A stretch of 64,000 bases of DNA from Stenotrophomonas sp. 364 (GTDB taxonomy: Bacteria > Pseudomonadota > Gammaproteobacteria > Xanthomonadales > Xanthomonadaceae), in the NCBI RefSeq assembly GCF_009832905.1, contig NZ_CP047135.1:288001-352000 (forward strand). Reading direction: 5' to 3'. The notes below the pieces were generated by a model. The model saw nothing but the letters and a program-made list of their open reading frames with translations, made no database searches and was not told where the DNA came from. A program made the position numbers and the translations under genes. Positions 20,553-29,195 of this stretch are shown here, piece after piece; the first letter of the stretch is position 1, and every line of letters begins with the position of its first letter.

Positions 20553-22280
20553 GTGAACGCGGTTGCCCACGATCCCACTGCAGAAACCACTGCGGAAACC
20601 CGCATCGTCGACGCCTTGCTGCGCAACGGGCGCCTGAAGGAAGGCGATCTGGCGCGCGCGCGTCCGCTGCACCGTGAGTCCGGCGGCAGCCTGCTGCAGT
20701 TGCTGGTGCGGCTGGGCCTGGTGTCCGAGCGCGACCACGCCCAGGCCAGCGCCGAGGTGCTGGGCCTGGCGCTGCTCGACGCACGTACTGTGCCGGAAGT
20801 GGCGCCCGAATCGCTGCTCGATGCACTGCCGTTGTCGCTGCGCTTCCTCAAGCAGTTCCACGTCTGTCCGCTGGCCCTGCACGATGGCGTGCTGGACCTG
20901 TGGCTCAGCGACCCGCAGGACCCCTATGCTGCCGATGCCGTGCGTCTGGCGATGGGCGTACCGGTGCGGCTGCATGTCGGGCTGCGCTCGGAAATCGATG
21001 ACCTGATCGAGCGCTGGTACGGCCAGGGTCGCAGTGCGATGGGCGCGATCGTGGAAACCGCCGATGGCGAAGGCAGCGCGGTCGACGACATCGAACACCT
21101 GCGCGACCTTGCCTCCGAAGCGCCGGTCATCCGCCTGGTCAACCTGGTGATCCAGCGCGCCTTCGAACTGCGCGCCTCGGACATCCACATCGAACCGTTC
21201 GAAAACCGGCTCAAGGTGCGTTACCGCGTCGACGGCGTGCTGATCGAAGGCGAAAGCCCGCCGGCCAACCTCACCGCCGCGGTGATCAGCCGCGTCAAGA
21301 TCATGGCCCGGCTCAACATCGCCGAACGTCGCCTGCCGCAGGACGGTCGCATCATGCTGCGCGTGCAGGGCAAGGAGCTGGACCTGCGCGTGAGCACGGT
21401 GCCCACCGCGCACGGCGAGAGCGTGGTGATGCGCCTGCTCGATCGCGATACCGTCGTCTTCGATTTCCACCGGCTCGGCTTCACCGATGCGTTCCTGCCC
21501 CAGTTCCGCAAGGTGCTCGAGCAGCCGCACGGCATCCTGCTGGTCACCGGCCCGACCGGCTCGGGCAAGACTACGACGCTGTATACCGCGCTCAGCCAGC
21601 TCAATACCGCCGACGTCAAGATCATCACCGTGGAAGACCCGGTGGAGTACCAGATCGAAGGCATCAACCAGATCCAGGCCAAGCCGCAGATCGGGCTCGA
21701 CTTCGCCCACGCGCTGCGCAGCATCGTGCGTCAGGACCCGGACATCATCATGATCGGCGAAATGCGCGACCTGGAAACGGCACGCATCGCCATCCAGTCC
21801 GCACTCACCGGCCACCTGGTGCTGTCCACGCTGCACACCAACAACGCCGCCGGCGGCATCACCCGCCTGCTCGACATGGGCGTGGAAGATTACCTGCTCA
21901 CCTCCACCATCAACGGCATCCTGGCCCAGCGCCTGGTACGCCGGCTCGAACCGCAGCACGCCGTGCGCTACCTCGCCTCGCCGGAGGAGATCGAGAAGTT
22001 CGGCCTGCGCCGCCTGCAGCCGCAGGGCGATATTTTCCTGTACCGCGCACAGCCCTCGGCGATCGCACCCACCGGCTACCTGGGCCGCACCACCATCATG
22101 GAATTCCTGGTGATGAACGACGAGCTGCGGCGTGCGGTGATGCGTCGCGCCGGCATGGGCGAGATCGAGCAGATCGCGCGCGCGGCCGGCATGCGCACGA
22201 TGTACGAGGATGGCCTGGCCAAAGCGTTGCTGGGCCACACCACGCTGGAGGAAATCCTGCGCGTGACAGAGGAATCCTGA
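20553..22280 (+). CDS. xpsE: Type II secretion ATPase XpsE (GspE)
   Basis: Cytoplasmic hexameric ATPase driving pseudopilus assembly; 575 residues from a GTG at 20553 with AGGAG six bases upstream. The N-terminal XpsE-type domain (about 1-150) docks to XpsL. The ATPase core has Walker A GPTGSGKTTT (Lys339), an Asp box, Walker B (DIIMIGEMRDLETA) and a His box (TGHLVLSTLHTNNA). The segment between the core and C-terminus, where most GspE proteins carry a four-cysteine metal-binding motif, reads YLASPEEIEKFGLRRLQPQG...TGYLGRTTIMEFL and contains no Cys at all. It is the first gene of an 11-gene operon ending with the secretin. Confidence 0.95.
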   Translation: MNAVAHDPTAETTAETRIVDALLRNGRLKEGDLARARPLHRESGGSLLQLLVRLGLVSERDHAQASAEVLGLALLDARTVPEVAPESLLDALPLSLRFLKQFHVCPLALHDGVLDLWLSDPQDPYAADAVRLAMGVPVRLHVGLRSEIDDLIERWYGQGRSAMGAIVETADGEGSAVDDIEHLRDLASEAPVIRLVNLVIQRAFELRASDIHIEPFENRLKVRYRVDGVLIEGESPPANLTAAVISRVKIMARLNIAERRLPQDGRIMLRVQGKELDLRVSTVPTAHGESVVMRLLDRDTVVFDFHRLGFTDAFLPQFRKVLEQPHGILLVTGPTGSGKTTTLYTALSQLNTADVKIITVEDPVEYQIEGINQIQAKPQIGLDFAHALRSIVRQDPDIIMIGEMRDLETARIAIQSALTGHLVLSTLHTNNAAGGITRLLDMGVEDYLLTSTINGILAQRLVRRLEPQHAVRYLASPEEIEKFGLRRLQPQGDIFLYRAQPSAIAPTGYLGRTTIMEFLVMNDELRRAVMRRAGMGEIEQIARAAGMRTMYEDGLAKALLGHTTLEEILRVTEES

Positions 22281-22317
22281 TGCGCCTCCACCCCACCTGG
22301 CTGGCGGGCCGCTGAGC

Positions 22318-23538
22318 ATGGCGCTGTACCGCTACAAGGCGCTCAATGCGCACGGCGAACTGTTCGACGGGCAGATGGAGGCCGCGAGCGAGGCCGACGT
22401 GGTCACCCGCCTGCAGGACCAGGGCCACCTGCCCATGGAAGCGCGCCTGGCCAGCGAGGGCGTGGCCACGGCCACCTCGTGGGCCGCGCTGCTGCGCCGC
22501 AAGCCGTTCGACGGTGCCGCGCTGGTGCAGTTTACCCAGCAGCTGTCCACTCTGCTGGGCGCCGGCCAGCCGTTGGACCGCGCGCTGACCATCCTGCTGG
22601 AACTGCCCGAGGATGAGCGCAGCCGCCGCGCCATCACCGACATCCGCGACGTGGTGCGCGGCGGTGCGCCGCTGTCCACCGCGCTGGAACGCCAGCATGG
22701 GCTGTTCTCGCGGCTGTACATCAACATGGTGCGTGCCGGCGAGGCCGGCGGCAGCCTGCACGACACGCTGCAACGCCTGTCGGAATACCTCGAACGCAGC
22801 GCCGAGCTCAAGGGCAGGGTGATCAACGCGTTGATCTACCCGGCGATCCTGCTGGCGGTGGTCGGCGGCGCGCTGCTGTTCCTGCTGGGCTACGTGGTGC
22901 CGCAGTTCGCGCTCATGTACGAAAGCCTGGACGTGGCCCTGCCGTGGTTCACCCAGTGGGTGCTGGCCGCCGGGCTGGTGGTGCGCGACGGCTGGCTGGC
23001 GATGATCGTGGTGCCGGCGCTGGCGTTGCTGGTGATCGAGCGCAAGCTGCGCCAGCCCGCGTTCCGCCTGGCGATGGACGGCTGGCTGCTGCAGCGCAAG
23101 GGCATCGGTCCGCTGCTGGGCAAGCTGGAAACCGCGCGGCTGGCACGTACCCTGGGCACTCTGCTGCGTAACGGCGTGCCATTGCTGGCCGGGCTGGGCA
23201 TCGCACGCAACGTGCTGGGCAACCGCGCCCTGGCCGCCGACGTGGATGCGGCAAGCGACGACGTCAAGAACGGCAACGGCCTGTCGGTGTCGCTGGCACG
23301 CGGCAAACGCTTCCCGCGCCTTGCCCTGCAGATGATCCAGGTGGGCGAGGAATCGGGCGCACTGGACACCATGCTGCTCAAGACCGCCGACACCTTCGAG
23401 CAGGAAAGCGCACGCGCCATCGACCGCCTGCTGTCGGCGATGGTACCGGTGATCACCCTGGTGCTGGCGTCGGTGGTCGGACTGGTGATCGTCGCCGTGC
23501 TGGTGCCGCTGTATGACCTGACCAATGCCATCGGCTGA
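22318..23538 (+). CDS. xpsF: Type II secretion inner-membrane platform protein XpsF (GspF)
   Basis: Polytopic inner-membrane protein of 406 residues that links the ATPase to the pseudopilus. It has two homologous T2SF domains (about 70-195 and 272-395), each rich in the family pattern (VQFTQQLSTLLGAGQPL; ARTLGTLLRNGVPLL), and three membrane segments, around 165-190 (NALIYPAILLAVVGGALLFLL), around 220 and at the C-terminus (VPVITLVLASVVGLVIVAVL). It starts 37 bases after xpsE. Confidence 0.95.
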   Translation: MALYRYKALNAHGELFDGQMEAASEADVVTRLQDQGHLPMEARLASEGVATATSWAALLRRKPFDGAALVQFTQQLSTLLGAGQPLDRALTILLELPEDERSRRAITDIRDVVRGGAPLSTALERQHGLFSRLYINMVRAGEAGGSLHDTLQRLSEYLERSAELKGRVINALIYPAILLAVVGGALLFLLGYVVPQFALMYESLDVALPWFTQWVLAAGLVVRDGWLAMIVVPALALLVIERKLRQPAFRLAMDGWLLQRKGIGPLLGKLETARLARTLGTLLRNGVPLLAGLGIARNVLGNRALAADVDAASDDVKNGNGLSVSLARGKRFPRLALQMIQVGEESGALDTMLLKTADTFEQESARAIDRLLSAMVPVITLVLASVVGLVIVAVLVPLYDLTNAIG

Positions 23539-23584
23539 CGATGGCCATTTCGCATTCCCCTGACCCCTGCAAGGAGCCTGCCGC

Positions 23585-24013
23585 ATGCAACGCCGCCTGA
23601 TCCGCTTCACCTCGCCGCGCCGCCAGGCCGGCATGAGCCTGTTGGAAATCATCATCGTGATCGTGCTGATCGGCGCGGTGCTGACGCTGGTGGGCAGCCG
23701 CGTGCTGGGCGGTGCCGATCGCGGCAAGGCCAACATCGCCAAATCGCAGGTCCAGACCGTGGCCGGCAAGGTCGAAAACTACCAGCTGGATACCGGCAAG
23801 CTGCCGGCCAAGCTTGACGACCTGGTCACCCAGCCCGGCGGCACCAGCGGCTGGCTGGGCCCGTATGCCAAGCCGGCCGAACTCAACGACCCGTGGGGCC
23901 ACCCGCTGGAATACCGCGCCCCCGGCGAAGGCCAGCCGTTCGACCTGATCAGCCTGGGCAAGGACGGGAAAGTGGGCGGCAGCAGCTACGACGCCGACAT
24001 CAAGTACGAGTAA
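23585..24013 (+). CDS. xpsG: Major pseudopilin XpsG (GspG)
   Basis: 142 residues. Type IV prepilin-like leader with cleavage expected at QAG/MSLLEIIIVIVLIGAV, Glu5 of the mature form being present. The C-terminal half has the GspG features (KSQVQTVAGKVENYQLDTGKLP and a WGHPLEYRAPGEGQPFDLISLGKDGK calcium-loop region). It forms the shaft of the pseudopilus after processing by the prepilin peptidase, which is not in the window. AAGGAG precedes the ATG. Confidence 0.95.
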   Translation: MQRRLIRFTSPRRQAGMSLLEIIIVIVLIGAVLTLVGSRVLGGADRGKANIAKSQVQTVAGKVENYQLDTGKLPAKLDDLVTQPGGTSGWLGPYAKPAELNDPWGHPLEYRAPGEGQPFDLISLGKDGKVGGSSYDADIKYE

Positions 24014-24019
24014 GCCCGC

Positions 24020-24526
24020 TTGCCGGTCGTCGCCCTGCCATGCACGCGCTTGCCCCGCCGCCCGCCGCGTTCCCTGCGCCGGGTGTCCGGGCTGTCGTTG
24101 TTGGAAATGCTGCTGGTGGTGGCGCTGATCGCCATCATCGGGGCGGTGACCGCCACCGCGATGAACGGCGGCATCGACGGCATGCGGCTGCGCAACGCCG
24201 GCAAGGAACTGGCCAGCCAGCTGCGCTACACGCGCACCCAGGCCATCGCCACCGGTGAGCGCCAGCGCTTCCTGATCGACCCCCAGACACGCACCTGGCA
24301 GGCGGCCAACGGTCGCCACGGCAACGTGCCGCCCAGCCTGGACGTGCGCTTCCGCGGCGCGCGCGAAGTGGCCACCGCCACCGGGCAGGGGGCCATCGCG
24401 TTCTATCCCGACGGCGCTTCCAGCGGCGGCAGCATCGACCTGCAGGTGCGCGAAGCGGTCTGGCACATCGACGTGGGCTGGATCACCGGGGACGTGCGCT
24501 CGGGCCCACAGCGGGATCGTCCATGA
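24020..24526 (+). CDS. xpsH: Minor pseudopilin XpsH (GspH)
   Basis: Minor pseudopilin of up to 168 residues. The processing site is VSG/LSLLEMLLVVALIAII, followed by a long N-terminal helix (GIDGMRLRNAGKELASQLRYTRTQAIATGERQRF) typical of GspH. The frame opens with TTG at 24020; a second TTG at 24050 would give a shorter leader, and neither has a convincing ribosome-binding site, so the start is uncertain. The 3' end overlaps xpsI by four bases (ATGA). Confidence 0.88.
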   Translation: MPVVALPCTRLPRRPPRSLRRVSGLSLLEMLLVVALIAIIGAVTATAMNGGIDGMRLRNAGKELASQLRYTRTQAIATGERQRFLIDPQTRTWQAANGRHGNVPPSLDVRFRGAREVATATGQGAIAFYPDGASSGGSIDLQVREAVWHIDVGWITGDVRSGPQRDRP

Positions 24527-24939
24527 AGCATCAGCGCGGCTATTCGTTGCTGGAGGTGATCGTGGCGTTCGCCGTGCTGGCGCTGGCGCTGACCCTGCTG
24601 CTGGGCAGCCTGTCCGGCGCCTCGCGGCAGATCAAGCAGGCGGACCTGCGCAGCCGCGCGGTGCTGCATGCGCAATCGCTGCTGGCGGTCACCGGTGTGG
24701 TCGAGCCGCTGCAGGACGGCGAGCGCAGTGGCGAATGGGAAGACGGCCGCTACCGCTGGACATTGGAGGTTGCGCCGTACCAGGAGCCGCGCACCGATGC
24801 GTTGCCAGTGGCCGACACCGTGGCCGGCCCCCGTCTGGCGCAGCTGACCCTGCAGGTGTCCTGGGGCGACACCGACGCCGATCGCATGCAATGGCGCAGC
24901 CTGCGCCTGCTGCCCGCCAGCCCGGGTACGCCACGATGA
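24523..24939 (+). CDS. xpsI: Minor pseudopilin XpsI (GspI)
   Basis: 138 residues with a short leader cleaved at QRG/YSLLEVIVAFAVLALALTLL and the GspI-type continuation (SGASRQIKQADLRSRAVLHAQSLLA). It nucleates the pseudopilus tip together with XpsJ and XpsK. ATGA overlaps link it to both xpsH and xpsJ, suggesting translational coupling. Confidence 0.92.
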   Translation: MKHQRGYSLLEVIVAFAVLALALTLLLGSLSGASRQIKQADLRSRAVLHAQSLLAVTGVVEPLQDGERSGEWEDGRYRWTLEVAPYQEPRTDALPVADTVAGPRLAQLTLQVSWGDTDADRMQWRSLRLLPASPGTPR

Positions 24940-25568
24940 GCCGTGCGCACCGCGGCTTCACCCTGATCGAAGTGCTGCTGGCCACCGCGTTGCTGGTCGG
25001 CGGGCTGGCGCTGGCCTTCGCCACCGTGCGCTCGGCACTGGCGATCAGCCAGCGCGGCGAACAGATGGCCGCGCACAACGAGCGCATGCGCGCGGTGGAA
25101 GGCTTCCTGCGTCGGCGCCTGTCGATGGCCATGTTGACCGCCACCACGCCACCGGACCCCACCCGCGAACCGGAGTACTTCCTGGGCGAGCCGCAGCACA
25201 TGGTGTTCGTGTCCGATCTGCCCGGCTACCTCGGCCGCGGTGGCCCTTACGTGCACGAACTGCAGGTGCGGGGCAGCGGCGACGCGCAGCGCCTGGACCT
25301 GGCGCTGACCCTGGTGCAGAACGGCGAGCGCATCGAGGAAACCCCGCCGCGCCCGCCCGAGGCGCTGGCTGATGCGCTGCGTGCAGTGAGCTTCCGCTAC
25401 CGCGGCATCGACCCGCGCAACGGGCAGCTGGGGGACTGGCAGGACCGCTGGGAAGACACCCGCCGCCTGCCGAGCCTGGTCTCCATCAGTGTCACTCCGC
25501 GCCAGGGCCCGGCGTGGCCGCCGATGGTGGTGGCGTTGGCGCAGCAGCCACGCGGGGTACGGCCATGA
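24936..25568 (+). CDS. xpsJ: Minor pseudopilin XpsJ (GspJ)
   Basis: 210 residues from the ATG at 24936. The short leader ends HRG/FTLIEVLLATALLVGGLALAF, with Glu5. The C-terminal domain (VSFRYRGIDPRNGQLGDWQDRWED...LPSLVSISVT) matches the GspJ pattern of a comparison of computed and displayed values around a Trp-rich core. The reading frame is open further upstream, but only this start yields the prepilin leader. It overlaps xpsI and xpsK by four bases each. Confidence 0.92.
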   Translation: MSRAHRGFTLIEVLLATALLVGGLALAFATVRSALAISQRGEQMAAHNERMRAVEGFLRRRLSMAMLTATTPPDPTREPEYFLGEPQHMVFVSDLPGYLGRGGPYVHELQVRGSGDAQRLDLALTLVQNGERIEETPPRPPEALADALRAVSFRYRGIDPRNGQLGDWQDRWEDTRRLPSLVSISVTPRQGPAWPPMVVALAQQPRGVRP

Positions 25569-26428
25569 GGCGCGCGCGCGGTGCCGCGCTGGTGCTGGTG
25601 CTCTGGCTGATCGCGCTGCTCACCGCGGTGGTTGGCGCGTTCGCGCTGAGTGCCCGCATCGAGCACATGCAGCAGCGCGTGATCAACGACGATGCCATCG
25701 GCCAGGAACATGCGCGTGCCGGGTTGGAGTACGCGCTGTACCGGCTGCAGCCCAGCGCGACCCGGCCGCCGTGGGTGGCCGACGGGCGGCGCTATCGCTG
25801 GGAGTTCGACCAGCGCCGCATCGACCTGCGCGTCGTCGACGAGAACGGCAAGATCAACCTGAACCTGGCCGACGCCACGTTGCTGCGTGCGTTCCTCGTG
25901 GCGATGGACGTTGCGCCCGAACGTGCCGGCCCGCTGGCGGGCGCGATCGTCGACTGGCGCGATGCCGACAGCCTCAAACAGCCCGGCGGCGGTGCCGAAC
26001 GCCCCGACTACATTGCTGCCGGGCTGCCGTATGGCCCGCGCAACAACCGCTTCGAGACGCTGGGTGAGCTGCAGCGCGTGCTCGGCATGGACGCGACGTT
26101 GTATGAACAGCTGGAGCCGATGCTGACCCTGTACAGTCGGCAGTCGCGTCCGGACCCGCGTTTCGCGGCCGGTCCGGTGTTGACGGCATTGGGGCTGGAT
26201 GCGCCGCGCCTGCTTGCCGAGCGCGAGCGGGCCCAAGCCGGTGAAGATGCAAAAGTGGGCGGTGCGGCGCTTGCCAGTGGCAGCGGCACCTATAGTATCG
26301 AGAGCCGCGCAACGGATGAGCGCGGCAAAGTGTCGGTTCTGCGGGGCGTGGTGCGGACGGGGACCGCAGGCACGCCGGGAACGACTTACACGGTCCTTCG
26401 ATGGGAACAGGGAATGGCAGCACGATGA
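25565..26428 (+). CDS. xpsK: Minor pseudopilin XpsK (GspK)
   Basis: 287 residues from the ATG at 25565. The N-terminus (RRARGAALVLVLWLIALLTAVVGAFAL) is the GspK form, which lacks the usual Glu5 as expected for the tip pseudopilin. The helix-rich domain contains DENGKINLNLADATLL and VDWRDADSLKQPGGGAERPDY, both characteristic of the GspK alpha domain. It caps the I-J-K complex at the pseudopilus tip. An ATGA overlap leads into xpsL. Confidence 0.93.
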   Translation: MRRARGAALVLVLWLIALLTAVVGAFALSARIEHMQQRVINDDAIGQEHARAGLEYALYRLQPSATRPPWVADGRRYRWEFDQRRIDLRVVDENGKINLNLADATLLRAFLVAMDVAPERAGPLAGAIVDWRDADSLKQPGGGAERPDYIAAGLPYGPRNNRFETLGELQRVLGMDATLYEQLEPMLTLYSRQSRPDPRFAAGPVLTALGLDAPRLLAERERAQAGEDAKVGGAALASGSGTYSIESRATDERGKVSVLRGVVRTGTAGTPGTTYTVLRWEQGMAAR

Positions 26429-27591
26429 CGGCATGGCGGGACACTCTGGTGCGGGCGCAGGGGCAGATGGCGCCGGGCGTGGTCAACGGCCTGCGCTGGT
26501 GGCGGCGTTCGTTGCTGGCGTGGCTGCCCGAGCGCTGGCAATGGGCGCTGGGCTGGTCACGGTCACGCCTGTTGCTGCAGCAGCAGGGCGAGCAGCTGCA
26601 CGTGCTGCGCGATGGCGGATCGCACACCGAACAGGTGCTGGAATTGCCCTGGCCCCAGACCCCGGCTGCACTGGAACAGCGCCTGGACGCACGCCTGCGC
26701 ACGTTGCCGCGGCATTGGCTGCTGCCGGCCACGGCCGCGCTGCGCCGTCCGCTGCGCCTGCCTGCGGCGGCCGCCAGCCGCCTGCGGGATGTGGTGGGGT
26801 TCGAGATCGACCGGCAGACCCCGTTTGAACCGGCGCAGGTCAGCTTCGATGTGCGCGAGCTGGGCGCGCTCGATGATGGCCAGCTGCAGGTGGAACTGGT
26901 GGTGATGCCGCGCCAGGCGCTGGAACAGTGGGCGCAGCAGGTGGGCCCGTGGGCGCAGGGGCTGGCCGGTGTGGATATTGCCGACGCCGCTGGCCAGCCG
27001 CTGGGGGTGAACCTGCTGCCGCTGGACCAGCGGCACGCCCAGCGCGATCCGATGCGCCGCTGGAACCTGCTGATGGGGCTGGCGGCGCTGGTGCTGCTGG
27101 CCCTGGCCGGCCAGCAGATCCTGGACAACCGCCAGGCCGCCGCCGATGCGCTGGGCGAGCAGGTCAACGCGGCGGCACGCGATGCACGCCAGGTTGCCGC
27201 CGAGCGCCAGCACCTGCAGACGCTGGTGGAAGGTGCGGCATTCCTCGAACAGAAGCGCATGGCCCATGCCAGTACCGTGGAGCTGTGGAACGAGCTGACC
27301 CGGCTGCTGCCCGATGGCACCTATCTGGAAAAGCTGTCGGTGGAAGGCGATTCCCTGCAGTTGATCGGGCTGAGCCGCGAGGCGTCGCAACTGGTGCCGC
27401 TGCTGCAGGACTCACCGCTGTGGCGCAAGGTGAACCTGACCGGCGTGCTGCAGGCCGATGGTGGGGCGGCAGGCCGCGACCGCTTCACCCTCACCGCCGA
27501 ACTGCAGCCGTTGCCCGGTGCCACCCCCGCAGCGCCCGCCGCCGTCCCTGCCGCGGAGGGTGCCGATGGCAATGCCGACCACACGCCGTGA
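26425..27591 (+). CDS. xpsL: Type II secretion protein XpsL (GspL)
   Basis: 388 residues from the ATG at 26425. A cytoplasmic actin-like domain binds XpsE, followed by one membrane segment (LLMGLAALVLLALAGQQIL, around 215-235) and a periplasmic ferredoxin-like domain (LWNELTRLLPDGTYLEKLSVEGDSLQLIGLS), the PilN-like fold. It recruits the ATPase to the membrane and partners with XpsM. Confidence 0.9.
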   Translation: MTAWRDTLVRAQGQMAPGVVNGLRWWRRSLLAWLPERWQWALGWSRSRLLLQQQGEQLHVLRDGGSHTEQVLELPWPQTPAALEQRLDARLRTLPRHWLLPATAALRRPLRLPAAAASRLRDVVGFEIDRQTPFEPAQVSFDVRELGALDDGQLQVELVVMPRQALEQWAQQVGPWAQGLAGVDIADAAGQPLGVNLLPLDQRHAQRDPMRRWNLLMGLAALVLLALAGQQILDNRQAAADALGEQVNAAARDARQVAAERQHLQTLVEGAAFLEQKRMAHASTVELWNELTRLLPDGTYLEKLSVEGDSLQLIGLSREASQLVPLLQDSPLWRKVNLTGVLQADGGAAGRDRFTLTAELQPLPGATPAAPAAVPAAEGADGNADHTP

Positions 27592-28408
27592 CCGCTGGCT
27601 GGCGCTGGCGTTGCTGCTGGCGGTGATCGCGCTGGTCTACCTGGTGCTGGTGCATCCGTTGTTCACCCGGCCGCTGCTGGACATCAACGCCGATATCACC
27701 GACCTGCAGGAGCGCGATCAGCGCGTGCAGGCCCAGCTGCAGCAGCGCGGCGCGGTCGCGCGTGGTCTGCAGCAGGCACAGGCGGCCCTGGCGGGGCGGC
27801 CCGGTTTCCTGCGGGAAGCCACCGCAGAGTCGGCCGCCGCAGCGTTGTCCGCGCGCCTGCAGGATGCCGTGGCATCGGCCAGCCCGGGCAACCGCAGCTG
27901 CGCCATCAGCAACCGCTCGCCGCTGCAGGACACCAGTGCCGACGCGGTGTTCCCCAAAGTGGCCCTGCAGGTGCGGCTGCGCTGCGGCATTCCGGAAATG
28001 GCGGCCGTGCTGTACACGCTGGAAACCGGCAGCCCGCGCCTTTTCGTCAACAACCTCAACCTGCTCGCGCAGCGGTTCCAGCAGTCGCCGAATGAAACCG
28101 GCACCGGGCTGGACGTGTCCTTCGAACTGGTGGGGTACCTGCAGCCCGGCGGCGCGTCGGACCCGGGCGCGCCGGCGCCGACCGGTGCCGCGATGCCCGC
28201 CGACAGCACCGGCCTGACCCCGGCCGGACCCGTGCCCGCCGATGCCCAGGCAGCTGCCAACGCCCAGGCAGCCGCCAACGCCCAGACAGACGCCAACGCG
28301 GCGGCGTATGCAGCGCAGGCTGCCGAGGATGCGGCCGCGAGCGCGACCAGTGCCGCCGCTGCGGCTGCCGATGCCGTCGACGCTGCGGAGGCCGACCATG
28401 AAAATTGA
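27566..28408 (+). CDS. xpsM: Type II secretion protein XpsM (GspM-like) with Ala-rich tail
   Basis: 280 residues from the ATG at 27566 (MAMPTTRRDRWLALAL), overlapping xpsL by 26 bases; GGAGGG lies just upstream and an alternative ATG follows at 27572. One membrane segment (ALALLLAVIALVYLVLVHPLF) and a coiled coil (DITDLQERDQRVQAQLQQRG) precede the periplasmic ferredoxin-like domain (VFPKVALQVRLRCGIPEMAAVLYTLE). The last 55 residues are an Ala/Asn/Asp low-complexity tail (AQAAANAQAAANAQ...), longer than in usual GspM proteins. It overlaps xpsN by 11 bases. Confidence 0.88.
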   Translation: MAMPTTRRDRWLALALLLAVIALVYLVLVHPLFTRPLLDINADITDLQERDQRVQAQLQQRGAVARGLQQAQAALAGRPGFLREATAESAAAALSARLQDAVASASPGNRSCAISNRSPLQDTSADAVFPKVALQVRLRCGIPEMAAVLYTLETGSPRLFVNNLNLLAQRFQQSPNETGTGLDVSFELVGYLQPGGASDPGAPAPTGAAMPADSTGLTPAGPVPADAQAAANAQAAANAQTDANAAAYAAQAAEDAAASATSAAAAAADAVDAAEADHEN

Positions 28409-29186
28409 GCTGACCTCCCTGCGCAGCTGGTGGCTGGCCACCGCGGTGGCGTGGGCCGCCGCGATCTGGATCGCCAGCCTGTTCGGGCTCGGCAGCCGCC
28501 TCCCGGCCGCCGCCGAAGGCGACCGCACCGCGTCTCCGCTGCCGGTGCTGCCCGCCGCCGCGCCGGAGCGCATTGCCACGGCCGACGCCTACGCCCAGAT
28601 CGGCGCCCGTCCGTTGTTCGCCGAAGACCGCCGGCCACGCCCGTACCTGCTCGGCGGCAGCGAACCGGGGGCGTCCAGCGCGGTCAGCCTGACCGGCGTG
28701 CTGCTCACCTCTGAATTCAGCATGGCCATCCTCACCACCGACCAGAAGCAGTCGCTGCGCCTGCGCCTCAACGGCGAACCGGTCAACGGCTGGCAGCTGC
28801 TGGCACTGGAACCCCGCAGCGCCACGGTCAGTGGCCCCGGCGGTACCCAGGTGCTGGAACTGACTGTGTTCAACGGGCAGGGCGGCGAACCGCCCACGGT
28901 GCTGGGCAACCCGGTCAATGGTGCGGTGCCGCCGGCCGGCGCGGGGGTCATGCCGTTGCCGCCTCCGCCGCCCCCGGGCCAGGCGGCGCGACCGGTGCAG
29001 GTCGCCACCCCGTCCGCACCGGCACCGGCACCGCCGGCACCCGCCGCCCCCAGCACCCCGGCCCAAGGCCCCAGTGATGCACAGATGCAGGCCATCCGTG
29101 CGCGCATCCAGGCGCGCCGCCAGCAACTGCAGCAACAACAACAATCGCAGCGACCGCCCGCGGGCGGCTCCGGCCAGAACCCTTAG
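28398..29186 (+). CDS. xpsN: Type II secretion protein XpsN (GspC-like connector)
   Basis: 262 residues from the ATG at 28398; the open frame extends further 5' only inside xpsM. A short N-terminal membrane anchor (WWLATAVAWAAAIWIASLFGLG) is followed by a homology-region domain (YAQIGARPLFAEDRRP...LTGVLLTSEFSMAILTTDQKQSLRLRLNGEPVNGWQLLALEP), as in GspC/PilP-type proteins, and a Pro-rich, then Gln-rich tail. No PDZ domain is seen. In Xanthomonas XpsN bridges the XpsL-M platform to the secretin XpsD, and its place directly before xpsD fits. Confidence 0.88.
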   Translation: MKIELTSLRSWWLATAVAWAAAIWIASLFGLGSRLPAAAEGDRTASPLPVLPAAAPERIATADAYAQIGARPLFAEDRRPRPYLLGGSEPGASSAVSLTGVLLTSEFSMAILTTDQKQSLRLRLNGEPVNGWQLLALEPRSATVSGPGGTQVLELTVFNGQGGEPPTVLGNPVNGAVPPAGAGVMPLPPPPPPGQAARPVQVATPSAPAPAPPAPAAPSTPAQGPSDAQMQAIRARIQARRQQLQQQQQSQRPPAGGSGQNP

Positions 29187-29195
29187 AGTGACAGC

